A stretch of 64,000 nt of DNA from Accumulibacter sp. (GTDB lineage: Bacteria; Pseudomonadota; Gammaproteobacteria; Burkholderiales; Rhodocyclaceae). A model generated the notes under the pieces. The model saw only the letters and a list, made by a program, of their open reading frames with translations, was not told where the DNA came from and searched no databases. Both the position numbers and the translations under genes were made by a program. Positions 17,602 through 25,386 of this stretch are shown piece by piece (the first letter of the stretch is position 1; each line of letters opens with the position of its first letter). The stretch spans positions 2,356,001 through 2,420,000 of the forward strand of contig NZ_JAZKUG010000001.1 in assembly GCF_036625195.1 (NCBI RefSeq). The letters run 5' to 3'.

Positions 17602-18494
17602 CAGGCGACGCTCCGTTGCCGGGCAGGCGGCGTTTCGTTCATCTTCGGTTCTCCTGCTTCCTTTTCGGCCAGCAATGCCAGCAACTGAGGGATGCCGCCG
17701 GGAACCGGTTCGGCCGGCAGTACGCCGCGCGCGACCAGCTGGCGGTGCAGGGCGACGACCGCTGGCAGCGGCTGGCCGGCGGCGTGCAGGGCCGCTGCCT
17801 GCTGCGGCAGCTCCGCCGCAGCGAACGAGGCGGTGCAGCGGCCGGCGGCCAGGAGATGGATGTCGTCGGCCCAGCGGTAGGCGAAATCGACGTCGTGCGT
17901 GGCGAGCACGATGCTGATGCCGCCCGCCGAGAGCTCGTCGAGGACGCGCAGCAACTCGTCCTGCATGCCGGGGTCGAGGCCGGCCATCGGCTCGTCGAGC
18001 AGCAGCAGCTCGGGTTGCATGGCGAGCACGCCGGCAATGCAGACGCGCTTCTTCTGGCCAAAGCTCAGATGATGCACCGGGCGCTCCGCCTGGTCCGCCA
18101 TCCCGACCGCTGCCAGCGCCTGGGCCACCCGCGCACGTACGCCGTCTTCGTCGAGGTCGAGGTTGAGCGGTCCGAACGAGACGTCCTCGAAGACGCTGGC
18201 GGAGAAGAGCTGCCGCTCCGGATTCTGGAACACCAGCCCGACCCGCCGGCGAAGCGCCGCGAGGCCGCTGCGGCTGTAGTCGAGTGGGCAACCGTCGATG
18301 CGGATGCAGCCCGCCGAGGGCTGCAGTAGGCCGTTCAGGTGCAGCAGCAGCGTCGTCTTGCCGGAGCCGTTGGCGCCGAGCAGCGCATTGCGGCTGCCGC
18401 GGCGGATGCCCAGCGAACAGTCGTCGAGGCCGCGGCTGCCGTCAGCAAAGACGTGGCTGATGGTCTGCACGTCGAGCAGCAGTTCGTCGGCCAT
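17601..18494 (-). CDS. cbiO: cobalt importer ATP-binding subunit
   Basis: ATPase of the CbiMNQO energy-coupling-factor transporter. Walker A is GANGSGKTT, the Q-loop is FQNPERQLF, the signature is LSFGQKKRV, Walker B is LLLLDEPMAGLDP, and the switch His is in LATHDVDFAYRW. The 297 residues include a C-terminal extension of about 60 residues beyond the ABC fold. Start ATG at 18492-18494 overlaps the cbiQ stop. Its placement inside a cobalamin operon behind a B12 riboswitch supports cobalt over nickel as substrate. Confidence 0.94.
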   Translation of the reverse strand: MADELLLDVQTISHVFADGSRGLDDCSLGIRRGSRNALLGANGSGKTTLLLHLNGLLQPSAGCIRIDGCPLDYSRSGLAALRRRVGLVFQNPERQLFSASVFEDVSFGPLNLDLDEDGVRARVAQALAAVGMADQAERPVHHLSFGQKKRVCIAGVLAMQPELLLLDEPMAGLDPGMQDELLRVLDELSAGGISIVLATHDVDFAYRWADDIHLLAAGRCTASFAAAELPQQAAALHAAGQPLPAVVALHRQLVARGVLPAEPVPGGIPQLLALLAEKEAGEPKMNETPPARQRSVA

Positions 18495-19237
18495 CAGCCG
18501 AGACCTACCGCGAAGAGGATCAGTGCGGCGCCGGCGACGATGGCGAGCAGCGTGTCACGCCCGGCATTGGCGAAGCCGGGAGAGAGGAAGCGCAGCGGTC
18601 CGCCGCCATTGCGCGCCAGCGCCGCGACGTGCAGCGCCTGCGCCCGTTGCCAGATCTGCACGGCGAGGTTGGCGACCAGCAGGCCGAGCGAGCGCCAGCC
18701 GTGGCGCAGCGAAGCGTAACCGAGGCGGGCGGACTGCGCGGTCAGCGTGTCGCGTACGGCTGCCGCGAGTACGAACAGCATGCGGTAACAGAGAACCATC
18801 AGGTCGAGCAGGACTTCCGGCACGCGCAGGCGGCGCAGCAGCCCGATCAGGTCCGGCAGCGGCGTCGTCAGCACGAGCAGTAGCAAGGCCGCCAGCGAGG
18901 CCAGCGAGCGGCCGGCAACGGTCGCGATGCGCGGCCCGGCGTCGGGCGCGAGCCCCCACGAAAGGTGGCCGGCGGCGTCGGTGCCGACGGCAACGAGCAG
19001 CGACACGCTGCCGAGGGTGAGAAAACCGACGGCCGGCGCGGCGACGCGCAGGTACACGCCGGCGTCGACGCGCGCCCCGAGCACGGTGGTCAGCGCCAGC
19101 AGCAGCGCGACGAAGGCGGCCGTCGCCGGCGTCGCGGCGACGAAGGCGGCGAGCAGCCCGGCCAGCGCGAGGCTGCCCTTGGCGGCGGGACTGACCCGTC
19201 GCCAGCGGTTGCCGTAGGCCGCCTGCTCAATCAGCAC
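18494..19237 (-). CDS. cbiQ: cobalt transporter transmembrane subunit CbiQ
   Basis: ECF transporter T-component, 247 aa, with several hydrophobic segments (about residues 25-60, 65-90, 110-130, 140-160 and 225-245). The conserved Ala-Arg-Gly-type coupling region near residue 205 reads ALHVAALARNGG. It joins the substrate-binding CbiM to the ATPase CbiO. The start is a GTG at 19235-19237, which overlaps the cbiN stop by 11 bp. The GTG is chosen because it sets the conserved hydrophilic N-terminus and overlaps like the other operon genes. Confidence 0.9.
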   Translation of the reverse strand: MLIEQAAYGNRWRRVSPAAKGSLALAGLLAAFVAATPATAAFVALLLALTTVLGARVDAGVYLRVAAPAVGFLTLGSVSLLVAVGTDAAGHLSWGLAPDAGPRIATVAGRSLASLAALLLLVLTTPLPDLIGLLRRLRVPEVLLDLMVLCYRMLFVLAAAVRDTLTAQSARLGYASLRHGWRSLGLLVANLAVQIWQRAQALHVAALARNGGGPLRFLSPGFANAGRDTLLAIVAGAALILFAVGLG

Positions 19238-19568
19238 GGTCGCTGCATTCGTGCCCGCTTTGCCGGCGCATCTTCTCGCGGGTGACCGCTGAGCCCAGCC
19301 AATAACCGATGATGCCGGCGCCGATGGCGGCCTGCAGGGCGAAGAGCAGCGAGGCTATCTCGCCACTCGCCGGTTCGAGCAGCGGTGCAAACCATGGCTG
19401 GTAACCCGGGGCGATCTCCTCGATCGCTTTCTGCGCGACGCTGTCGGCACCGGCAAAGATCTCGCTCGGCTGGCCGTCCGGGCCGGCGGCCGGCCGCGGC
19501 ACCAGCCACAGCGGCAACGCCGTCAGGAGCAGCACGGCGGCGATGAGCAACCAGTTTGTGCGCATCAT
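19227..19568 (-). CDS. cbiN: cobalt transport protein CbiN
   Basis: A small membrane subunit of the cobalt importer, 113 aa. It has the typical layout: an N-terminal transmembrane helix (LLIAAVLLLTALPLWLV), a periplasmic loop with FAGADSVAQKAIEEIAPGYQPW and the EPASGEIASLLF stretch, then a second helix (GAGIIGYWLG) and a short basic tail. CbiN loops into CbiM to let metal reach the binding site. ATG pair at 19563-19568; the first is used. It overlaps cbiM by 4 nt. Confidence 0.92.
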   Translation of the reverse strand: MMRTNWLLIAAVLLLTALPLWLVPRPAAGPDGQPSEIFAGADSVAQKAIEEIAPGYQPWFAPLLEPASGEIASLLFALQAAIGAGIIGYWLGSAVTREKMRRQSGHECSDRAD

Positions 19569-20242
19569 GCCCGCAGCTCGCGACCGGCAAACAGCGGCAT
19601 GCCTTTCAGCTCGTCTCGGTTGAAGCGCAGCAGGGCGTTGACCACCAGCACGCTCAGCAGTCCCTCGCTGATCGCCAGCGGAATCTGCGTGATGGCGAAG
19701 ATGCCGGCGAACTTGGCGAACGAGGCAGCAAAGCCGCCAACCGGATCGGGAAAGGCCCACGCGAGCTGCAGCGAGGTCGTCACGTAGGTGGCGAGGTCAG
19801 CGACGCAGGTGGCGGCGAAGACGCAGACGGCGAGCGGCAGTTGCAGCCGGCGGCCGGCGCGGAAGAGCCCGGCAGCGACGAAGGAACCGACGATGGCCAT
19901 CGAGAACAGGTTGGCGCCGAGTGTCGTGACACCGCCGTGCGCCAGCAGCAGCGCCTGGAACAGCAGGACGACGAGGCCGACCGGCACCATCGCCGTCGGC
20001 CCGAAGAGCAGCGCGCCGAGGCCGACGCCGGTCGGGTGCGAGCAGCTGCCGGTCACCGAGGGCAGCTTGAGTGCCGAGAGGACGAAGGAGAAGGCAGCGG
20101 CAACGCCGAGCAGCATGCGCTGCTCGGGCTGCTCGTGCAGCCGGCAGCGCAGCGAACGCACGCCGACGACGACGAACGGCGCCGACGCCAGGGTCCAGCC
20201 GACGGCGTGCTCGACCGGCAGGAAGCCTTCCATGATGTGCAT
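19565..20242 (-). CDS. cbiM: cobalt ECF transporter S-component CbiM
   Basis: Substrate-specific membrane subunit. MHIMEGFLP at the N-terminus is the metal-binding signature, in which the alpha-amino group and His2 coordinate Co(II); this fixes the start at 20240-20242. Other family features are the GSCSHPTGVGLGALLFGP loop, GGVTTLGANLFSMAIVG and six to seven hydrophobic helices across 225 aa. A GGGGG ribosome-binding site lies 7 nt upstream. It is the first gene of the operon, about 120 bp after the end of the cobalamin riboswitch core. Confidence 0.96.
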   Translation of the reverse strand: MHIMEGFLPVEHAVGWTLASAPFVVVGVRSLRCRLHEQPEQRMLLGVAAAFSFVLSALKLPSVTGSCSHPTGVGLGALLFGPTAMVPVGLVVLLFQALLLAHGGVTTLGANLFSMAIVGSFVAAGLFRAGRRLQLPLAVCVFAATCVADLATYVTTSLQLAWAFPDPVGGFAASFAKFAGIFAITQIPLAISEGLLSVLVVNALLRFNRDELKGMPLFAGRELRA

Positions 20243-20260
20243 CGCGTTCCCCCTTTCGAA

Positions 20261-20279
20261 GGCTGACGACCCGTCAGCC
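20261..20279 (-). promoter_or_regulatory. hairpin between riboswitch and cbiM start
   Basis: GGCTGACG and CGTCAGCC form a perfect 8-bp stem with a 3-nt loop, 18 nt before the cbiM ATG and just upstream of its G-rich ribosome-binding site. No U-run follows, so it looks more like part of a translational expression platform than an intrinsic terminator. Confidence 0.45.
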
Positions 20280-20364
20280 GAAAACCCCGAAGGAGGAAGG
20301 TGGTCTCGATGCGCAGCGGGCGCGACCAGAGACGCCTTCCCGTCACCCCGGGGAATGGTGCAAT

Positions 20365-20570
20365 CCGGTTTCGGGCCGGTCTTCTGGCTTGCCCTCGATC
20401 TTCCCCGCGCCTTCCCGTGCCTGGGCACAGTGGCGGATTGCGGAGTCGTCAGGCTTACAGCAGCGGGGGCTGCGCCGGAATGGGTCACCGTCACCATGGA
20501 CGGCCAACTTCACCGGCTTCCCGTTTCACCCGCCCCGTGACTACGGAGCAAGGCACCCGAAACGGGATTG
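20365..20570 (-). promoter_or_regulatory. cobalamin riboswitch controlling the cbiM-cobJ operon
   Basis: Read on the minus strand, the aptamer has the conserved elements in order: GGGTGCC near the 5' end, GGGTGAAACGGGAA, the CCCCCGCTGCTGTAAG region, GCCACTG followed by GGCACGGGAAGGCG, and the B12 box GCCAGAAGACCGGCC at the 3' side (around 20375-20389). AdoCbl or MeCbl binding would shut off the importer and ring-synthesis genes. The leader from aptamer to cbiM is about 120 nt. Confidence 0.93.
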
Positions 20571-20607
20571 ATTATACGTCGAAAGGATCCTCTGCGGAGC
20601 TGCTGCC

Positions 20608-20670
20608 GCGATCAGGCTGCGGCGCCAAAGCGGCGGACGACTGCCGGCAGGTTGCGGGGCGAATGGATTG
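20608..20670 (-). pseudogene. remnant of a second cobB 3' end
   Basis: About 60 bp resemble the 3' end of intact cobB (21566-21625) in the same orientation. The protein readings are RNLPAVVRRFGAAA and GNPLAVARLFGAGA, each followed by a stop. Upstream of the match no cobB sequence remains. The Uma2-family gene lies between the remnant and the intact copy, so the match brackets that gene as a degenerate direct repeat. The rest of 20571-20826 shows nothing. Confidence 0.55.
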
Positions 20671-20826
20671 AGGCGTTCCCGGAGGCGTTCCCGGGGCCAG
20701 GTTCGACATTGCCGCCGCTTGTTGACGGATTCCATGACTTGACGACCCCGCCGGTGCGCGGAACACTGCACAGAGCGGCCTGGGCTGCTAGCATGCAGCT
20801 TTCCTCGCCGCAGAGAGGAGCACCCG

Positions 20827-21399
20827 ATGCAGCACGATAGAGTGACCCGTTGGAGCGAGAGCGACTACCTGCGTGCGGAGCGCGAGGCGGTCGTGCGCCA
20901 CGAGTATGTCGCCGGACAGCTCTTCGCCATGGCCGGCGGCAGCAAGGCCCACAACACGATCGCCCTGAACATTGCGGCGCGCCTGCGAACGCACTTGCGC
21001 AGCCGCCCGTGCCGTGCGTTCATTGCCGATATGAAAGTGCGAATCGAGGGAGCGCGCAGCCATTACTACCCGGATGGCGTCGTTACGTGCGACGCGGCAG
21101 ACTTGGCGCCTGCCAGTCCGCGGGACTACTTGACGGCCCCTTCGTTGATCGTCGAAGTTCTCTCGGCGAGCACGGAAAGCATCGACCGTCGGGAGAAGCT
21201 GCTGGCGTACGCACAACTGCCGGGGCGTCTCGAGTACGTGCTGGTGGACAGCGCCAGCAGGCGGGTCGACATCTATCGTCAGGAGGCAGACGGCGAAATG
21301 GTGCTCGAGATTCCGGCGCCGGATGAACCCGTCCATCTCGACAGCGTGGGGCTTGCGCTCACTTTCGAAGAAATCTACGAGGAATCCGGCATCGACTGA
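20827..21399 (+). CDS. Uma2 family protein (DUF820, PD-(D/E)XK nuclease fold)
   Basis: A 190-aa protein of the Uma2/DUF820 family, a restriction-endonuclease-like fold often found in accessory regions; the biological role is unsettled. Visible motifs are HEYVAGQLFAMAGGSKAHN at residues 21-39, ADMKVRI, YYPDGVVTCD (acidic catalytic residue) and LIVEVLSASTESIDRREKL, where Glu and the following residues form the ExK-like site, plus LEYVLVDSASRRVDIY. Start ATG with an AGGAG site 7 nt upstream. It is a single gene on the plus strand between two minus-strand cob segments, with cobB 3' sequence on both sides, which suggests insertion by recombination. Confidence 0.85.
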   Translation: MQHDRVTRWSESDYLRAEREAVVRHEYVAGQLFAMAGGSKAHNTIALNIAARLRTHLRSRPCRAFIADMKVRIEGARSHYYPDGVVTCDAADLAPASPRDYLTAPSLIVEVLSASTESIDRREKLLAYAQLPGRLEYVLVDSASRRVDIYRQEADGEMVLEIPAPDEPVHLDSVGLALTFEEIYEESGID

Positions 21400-21571
21400 A
21401 AGCGCCGCCGTGCTGGAGCGGGCGCTTCAGTGCGCTCCGCCGGCATGGCCGTGGTGTGTGTGCTGCATGCGGCCAGCAACCGCTGGAGCCAGTCGGGATT
21501 CGAGGCGTGGCGCGACGGGGAGTCGTGCAGGATCATGCGTCGAGAGAAGACGCGGCGAGCGACTGCAGCGA

Positions 21572-22858
21572 TCAGGCACCGGCGCCGAAGAGGCGGGCGA
21601 CCGCCAGCGGGTTGCCGGCGAAGTAGAAGTGGACGTAGGAAGCGGTGATCGCGCCCTGCCGGTAGATCGCCTCGCCGTCGCCGCCGGCCGGACGGCGCGC
21701 GCGACAGAGCGGTGCCAGTGGGGTGTCGCTCTGCGAATAGTGGAAGGTGTGGCCGGCGAGCCTGCCTTCTGGCAGGTCGGCGACCTGCATGCCGAGCGCC
21801 GCCAGGCGTCGCTGCATCACCGCCCGTCCGGGCAGCAGGCCGGCCAGCGCGTGCCGCCCGCCCTCCCGGTCGACCACCTCGTCGAACAGGCTCATCATGC
21901 CGCCGCACTCGGCGAGCAGTGGCCTGCCGGCGGCGACGTGACTGGCCAGCGCCTGCCAGAGGTCGCGCCGCGTCGATAGCACCGTCGCGTGCAGTTCGGG
22001 GTAGCCGCCAGGCAGCCAGAGCGCATCGCAGGCGGGTAGCGCGTCGCCGGCGAGCGGCGAGAAGAAGCGGATCTCGGCCCCCAGTTCGCGCAGCGTGTCG
22101 ACGTTGGCCGGGTAGATGAAGCCGTAGGCGGCGTCGCGCGCGATCGCCACGCGGCGGCCGGCAAGCAGGGCAGGGACGGGCGCTGCTGCGGGCGCGGCGA
22201 AGTGCACCGGCGGCGGCAGGCCGACGCTCGCCGAGGCCGCCAGCGCATCGGTGAGACGGTCGAGGCGACCCGCCAGGTCGGCGATCTCGGCCGCCTGCAA
22301 CAGCCCGAGGTGGCGTTCCGGCAGGCTGTCGTCGCTGCGCGGGATGGCGCCGAACCAGCCCATTCCCGCCGGCAGGCTGTTGCGCAGCAGTTCGCAGTGA
22401 TGCGCGCTGCCGACCCGGTTCGCCAGTACGCCGGCAAAGGGCAGCGCGGGGCGGTAGGTCGCCAGTCCGTGCGCGACGGCGCCGAAGGTCTGCGCCATCG
22501 CCCGCGCGTCGATCAGCGCCAGTACCGGAATGCCGAACAGGCAGGCGATGTCGGCGGCCGATGGATCGCCGTCGAACAGCCCCATGACGCCCTCGATCAG
22601 GATCAGGTCGGAATCGGCAGCGGCGCGCGCCAGGCGGATGCGCGCGTCGTCCTCGCCGCACATGCCGAGGTCGAGGTTGTAGCACGCGCGTCCGCTGGCG
22701 ACGGCGTGGATCTGCGGGTCGAGGAAATCGGGGCCGCACTTGAAGACGGTGACGCGTCGTCCCTGGCGCGCGTGTAGGCGGGCGAGGGCAGCCGTCACCG
22801 TCGTCTTGCCCTGGCCAGAGGCGGCAGCGGCAATCAGCATTGCCGGGCAGTGCGGCAT
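21572..22858 (-). CDS. cobB: cobyrinate a,c-diamide synthase
   Basis: ATP-dependent glutamine amidotransferase (CobB/CbiA), 428 aa. The N-terminal synthetase domain begins ASGQGKTTVTAAL (P-loop) and has KCGPDFLDP, GVMGLFDG and the GAIPRSDDSLPERHLGL stretch. The C-terminal class-I glutaminase has PGGYPELH, ECGGMMSL with the nucleophile Cys, and YSQSDTPL with SYVHFYFAGNP at the His/Glu end. It amidates the a and c side chains. It stands alone about 1.3 kb upstream of the cbiM riboswitch; no B12 riboswitch is visible in front of it, only a 6-bp GGGCAG/CTGCCC hairpin at about 22878-22894. Confidence 0.95.
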   Translation of the reverse strand: MPHCPAMLIAAAASGQGKTTVTAALARLHARQGRRVTVFKCGPDFLDPQIHAVASGRACYNLDLGMCGEDDARIRLARAAADSDLILIEGVMGLFDGDPSAADIACLFGIPVLALIDARAMAQTFGAVAHGLATYRPALPFAGVLANRVGSAHHCELLRNSLPAGMGWFGAIPRSDDSLPERHLGLLQAAEIADLAGRLDRLTDALAASASVGLPPPVHFAAPAAAPVPALLAGRRVAIARDAAYGFIYPANVDTLRELGAEIRFFSPLAGDALPACDALWLPGGYPELHATVLSTRRDLWQALASHVAAGRPLLAECGGMMSLFDEVVDREGGRHALAGLLPGRAVMQRRLAALGMQVADLPEGRLAGHTFHYSQSDTPLAPLCRARRPAGGDGEAIYRQGAITASYVHFYFAGNPLAVARLFGAGA

Positions 22859-23124
22859 GGCTACAGGTCCTTATCGGGCAGGGTTGCTGCCCTTTCGCGG
22901 CGAGCGGGAGAACGGGTGAGCGGCATGGTTTTCTCCGGGGATCCGGTTGCGGGCCAAGTGGGGAGGGTGTCGAGGATAGCACGCGCGAACGGGCATCGCT
23001 GCCGTCGAGTGGTCCGCGTTCGGCGCGCAAGGGCCGTGCCTGTTCCTCCACCAGAAGGCCGGGTCGCCGGTGGCTCAGCGAGGCTCTGGTCAAGCGGGGT
23101 GCATGCTGCCACAATCTTCGGTGA

Positions 23125-23325
23125 CACGTTTCGGAATGGGGATACTCATGGTCGCGGTTGCTGCTGTCGTTCGCTGATTCGTCGGCTCACGGGACGAAGA
23201 AGATGGAAATCGAGGTGCTACAGCGCTTCGAGCTACCTGTTCCCTCGCTCGAGGAGCAGCGCGCCATCGCCGCGCTGATCGCTGCCGCGGTGACTGGTCA
23301 GCTCGAAGTGGGGGCTGCGGCATGA
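23125..23325 (+). pseudogene. 3' remnant of a type I restriction-modification specificity subunit (hsdS)
   Basis: The frame, open from 23125 to the TGA at 23323-23325, reads SSAHGTKKMEIEVLQ then FELPVPSLEEQRAIAALI, the typical end of an HsdS target-recognition domain and the following conserved helix (P-x-x-EEQ-x-x-I). Only about 66 codons are left; upstream is a stop and unrelated sequence. An internal ATG at 23203 could still give a 40-residue peptide. The stop overlaps the ATG of the ImmA/IrrE gene (ATGA), showing that the original locus was hsdS followed by that gene. No hsdM or hsdR is in the window. Confidence 0.75.
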
Positions 23326-24473
23326 CGCGCGTGCCGGTCAAGCCGGAGCTTCTGCGCTGGGCCTGTGCGCGGTCCCGGATCGACGAGCTCGATCTGAGTG
23401 TACGTTTCCCGCAAGTCGATGCGTGGGAGCGAGGAGAGAAGCAGCCGACGATCAAACAGCTCGAGGCGTTCGCCAAGGCCACGCATACGCCCCTTGGCTA
23501 TTTCTTCCTCCCTGAGCCTCCTGTCGAGCGCCTGCCCATTCAGGATTTCCGCACCGTGGACGAGGATGTTGCTCGGCCGAGCGCGGACCTGCTCGACACG
23601 ATCTTCGCCATGCAGCGCCGTCAGGACTGGCTTCGCGAGGAGCGTCGCGACGGTGCAGCCGAGCCAGTCGAGTTCGTCGGGAGTGCGCGGCTCTCCGACG
23701 ACCCCGAGGCCGTCGGTCGCGAGATGCGTCGCGTGCTCGGGCTCGATGATGGCTGGGCGGCGGATGTGAAGACCTGGGCGGAAGCCGTGGGCGAGCTGCG
23801 GCGACGCACAGAGAAGCTCGGTGTGATCGCGGTGATCAATGGCGTCGTCGGCAACAACACCGCTCGCAAGCTCGACGTGCACGAGTTTCGCGGTTTTGCC
23901 CTGACGGACTCCTACGCGCCGCTGATCTTCGTAAACGGAGCCGATGCGAAGTCGGCGCAGATGTTCACGCTTGCACACGAGCTCGCGCACGTTTGGCTCG
24001 GACGGGACGGCGAAGGACTCTCCGGCTTCGAAGGCATTTTCCCGGGTGACCAGCGCATCGAGAGATTCTGCGATCGTGCAGCGGCCGAGTTTCTCGTGCC
24101 GGCCGGCGAGCTGAAGAAAAAGTGGCCGACGGCGAAACTCGAAGACGACCTATTCGAGCGCCTCGCGCGTCATTTCAAGGTGAGCCCGATCGTCGCGGGA
24201 CGACGCGCAATGGATCTGCGGCTCGTAGGTCGCGACGTGTTCTTCAAGTTCTACAAGGACTACACGCAGCGCGAACGGGATCGCGTAAAGACCGCGGGCG
24301 GCGGCGACTTCTACAACACGCAGAACACCCGGCTCGGCGAGAGCTTCGCGCTTGCCGTGATGCGGGCAGCGCTTGCGGGGCGGTTGAGCTTCAAAGAGGC
24401 GTACGATCTCACCGGTCTGCGCGGCGGTACGTTCCAGGAGTACGGGCGTCGACTGGGAGTGCCGCTGCCATGA
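23322..24473 (+). CDS. ImmA/IrrE family metallopeptidase with Xre-like N-terminus
   Basis: A 383-aa protein. The N-terminal 65 residues resemble a helix-turn-helix region (PQVDAWERGEKQPTIKQLEAFAKATHTPLGYFFLPEP in positions 30-66). The central ImmA/IrrE zinc-peptidase motif is HELAH at 219-223, with a downstream FCDRAAAEFLVP whose Glu256 would be the third ligand. These proteins cleave repressors or antitoxins in phage, ICE and stress systems. The start overlaps the hsdS remnant stop, and the stop overlaps the DUF4411 gene by 4 nt. With the DUF4411 partner this is a toxin-antitoxin-like pair known beside type I restriction loci. The substrate is unknown. Confidence 0.9.
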   Translation: MTRVPVKPELLRWACARSRIDELDLSVRFPQVDAWERGEKQPTIKQLEAFAKATHTPLGYFFLPEPPVERLPIQDFRTVDEDVARPSADLLDTIFAMQRRQDWLREERRDGAAEPVEFVGSARLSDDPEAVGREMRRVLGLDDGWAADVKTWAEAVGELRRRTEKLGVIAVINGVVGNNTARKLDVHEFRGFALTDSYAPLIFVNGADAKSAQMFTLAHELAHVWLGRDGEGLSGFEGIFPGDQRIERFCDRAAAEFLVPAGELKKKWPTAKLEDDLFERLARHFKVSPIVAGRRAMDLRLVGRDVFFKFYKDYTQRERDRVKTAGGGDFYNTQNTRLGESFALAVMRAALAGRLSFKEAYDLTGLRGGTFQEYGRRLGVPLP

Positions 24474-25000
24474 AGAAGCGCGCCGTCTACGTCCTGGACT
24501 CCGACGTCTTCATCGCGGCAAAGAACGCCTACTACTCCTTCGACATCTGTCCCGGCTTTTGGGACGCGATCGTGCAAGCGTACCGGCACGACCGGGTTCG
24601 CAGTATCGATCGCATCAAGGCCGAGCTGGTCGCAGGGCAGCCAAAGGAAGACCTCGTCGTGTGGGTCAAGGAAACGGTCCCTGCTGGCTTCTTTCACGGT
24701 ACCCAAGCAAAGGCCGTGCTTGATGCGTACACCGAGATCGCGCTCTGGGTCCAACGCAGCACACAGTATCTCGATCGCGCGAAGGCGAAGTTCGCGACCG
24801 AGGCCGACGGTTGGCTTGTCGCCTACTGCATGGTTCACGGCACCTGCGTCGTGACCAATGAGCAGCCGAGGCCCGACTCCCGCAGCCGAGTGCTGCTGCC
24901 CGACGTGTGCACGCAGTTCAAGGTGCCCTCCAAAGATACGTTCACCATGCTCCGGAGCTTGGCCGTTAAGCTCGACCTTCGTGCGCAGGAAGCGACATGA
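24470..25000 (+). CDS. DUF4411 family protein (PIN-like)
   Basis: A 176-aa protein of the DUF4411 family, thought to have a PIN-like nuclease fold. Acidic signature positions are in YVLDSDVFIAAKN (residues 7-19), IDRIKAEL, ATEADGWLVAYC and VVTNEQPRP. It is usually encoded directly after an ImmA/IrrE gene, as here, with ATGA overlap. The expected arrangement is a toxin (this gene) with the Xre-ImmA protein as regulator or antitoxin, by analogy only. Start ATG at 24470-24472. The downstream rhuM remnant also overlaps by 4 nt. Confidence 0.85.
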   Translation: MKKRAVYVLDSDVFIAAKNAYYSFDICPGFWDAIVQAYRHDRVRSIDRIKAELVAGQPKEDLVVWVKETVPAGFFHGTQAKAVLDAYTEIALWVQRSTQYLDRAKAKFATEADGWLVAYCMVHGTCVVTNEQPRPDSRSRVLLPDVCTQFKVPSKDTFTMLRSLAVKLDLRAQEAT

Positions 25001-25080
25001 CCGACGCGACCCCGCTGGAAGGCGAGCTGATCCTCGACCGCACCGCCGACGACGCAGTGCGTGTCGAGGTGCTCTGGCAG
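24997..25080 (+). pseudogene. 5' remnant of a rhuM-like gene
   Basis: The ATG overlaps the DUF4411 stop. The first 28 codons read MTDATPLEGELIL then TADDAVRVEVLW, the N-terminus of RhuM-family proteins found in type I restriction and defence islands, where it is normally followed by a GETFWL-type sequence. After Gln28 the frame runs into the interspersed repeat at 25081-25149 and similarity ends. The frame continues open into the effector gene but that is chance. Confidence 0.6.
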
Positions 25081-25149
25081 CCTGTCGGACTTGACCACGT
25101 TGCCTGCGAGAAGTGGGAAGACGGCTCATTTCCCCCGTATTTCTGCACG
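25081..25149 (+). repeat. interspersed repeat, single arm (second locus at 43011-43164)
   Basis: About 69 bp starting CCTGTCGGACTTGACC and including GGGAAGACGGCTCATTTC are roughly 84 per cent identical, by eye, to the reverse complement of 43095-43164. It begins at the exact breakpoint of the rhuM remnant. Only one arm is seen here; at 43 kb both ends of the unit start with CCTGTYGGACTTGA. Confidence 0.75.
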
Positions 25150-25287
25150 CATGGAACAACTATTGATGGCCAGTTGCAGGCATCGCCGCGCCGCGATCCT
25201 CGCCCGGTCGTGGCGCTCCGTCGCCACGCTTGCGCCGCTGCATGGTTGCCGGCGGGGCCGGTCATGATCCGTCGGATCCGGGAAGAC

Positions 25288-25351
25288 TTGCGGAAGCGGT
25301 GTCCGGTCCTCTATCCTGAGTCTCTCGCCGGTCGGGAACGTCTGTCCCGAC
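25288..25351 (+). promoter_or_regulatory. weak sigma-70 promoter and leader hairpin before the DUF4157 gene
   Basis: TTGCGG (25288-25293) and TATCCT (25312-25317) are spaced by 18 bp, each matching only the more conserved half of its consensus. A 7-bp hairpin GTCGGGA/TCCCGAC lies at 25331-25351, between this promoter and the ribosome-binding site. Nothing else is seen in 25150-25386. Confidence 0.3.
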
Positions 25352-25386
25352 GCTTCCCGGGCACCCGGCGTCTGGGGAGAAGCGTC

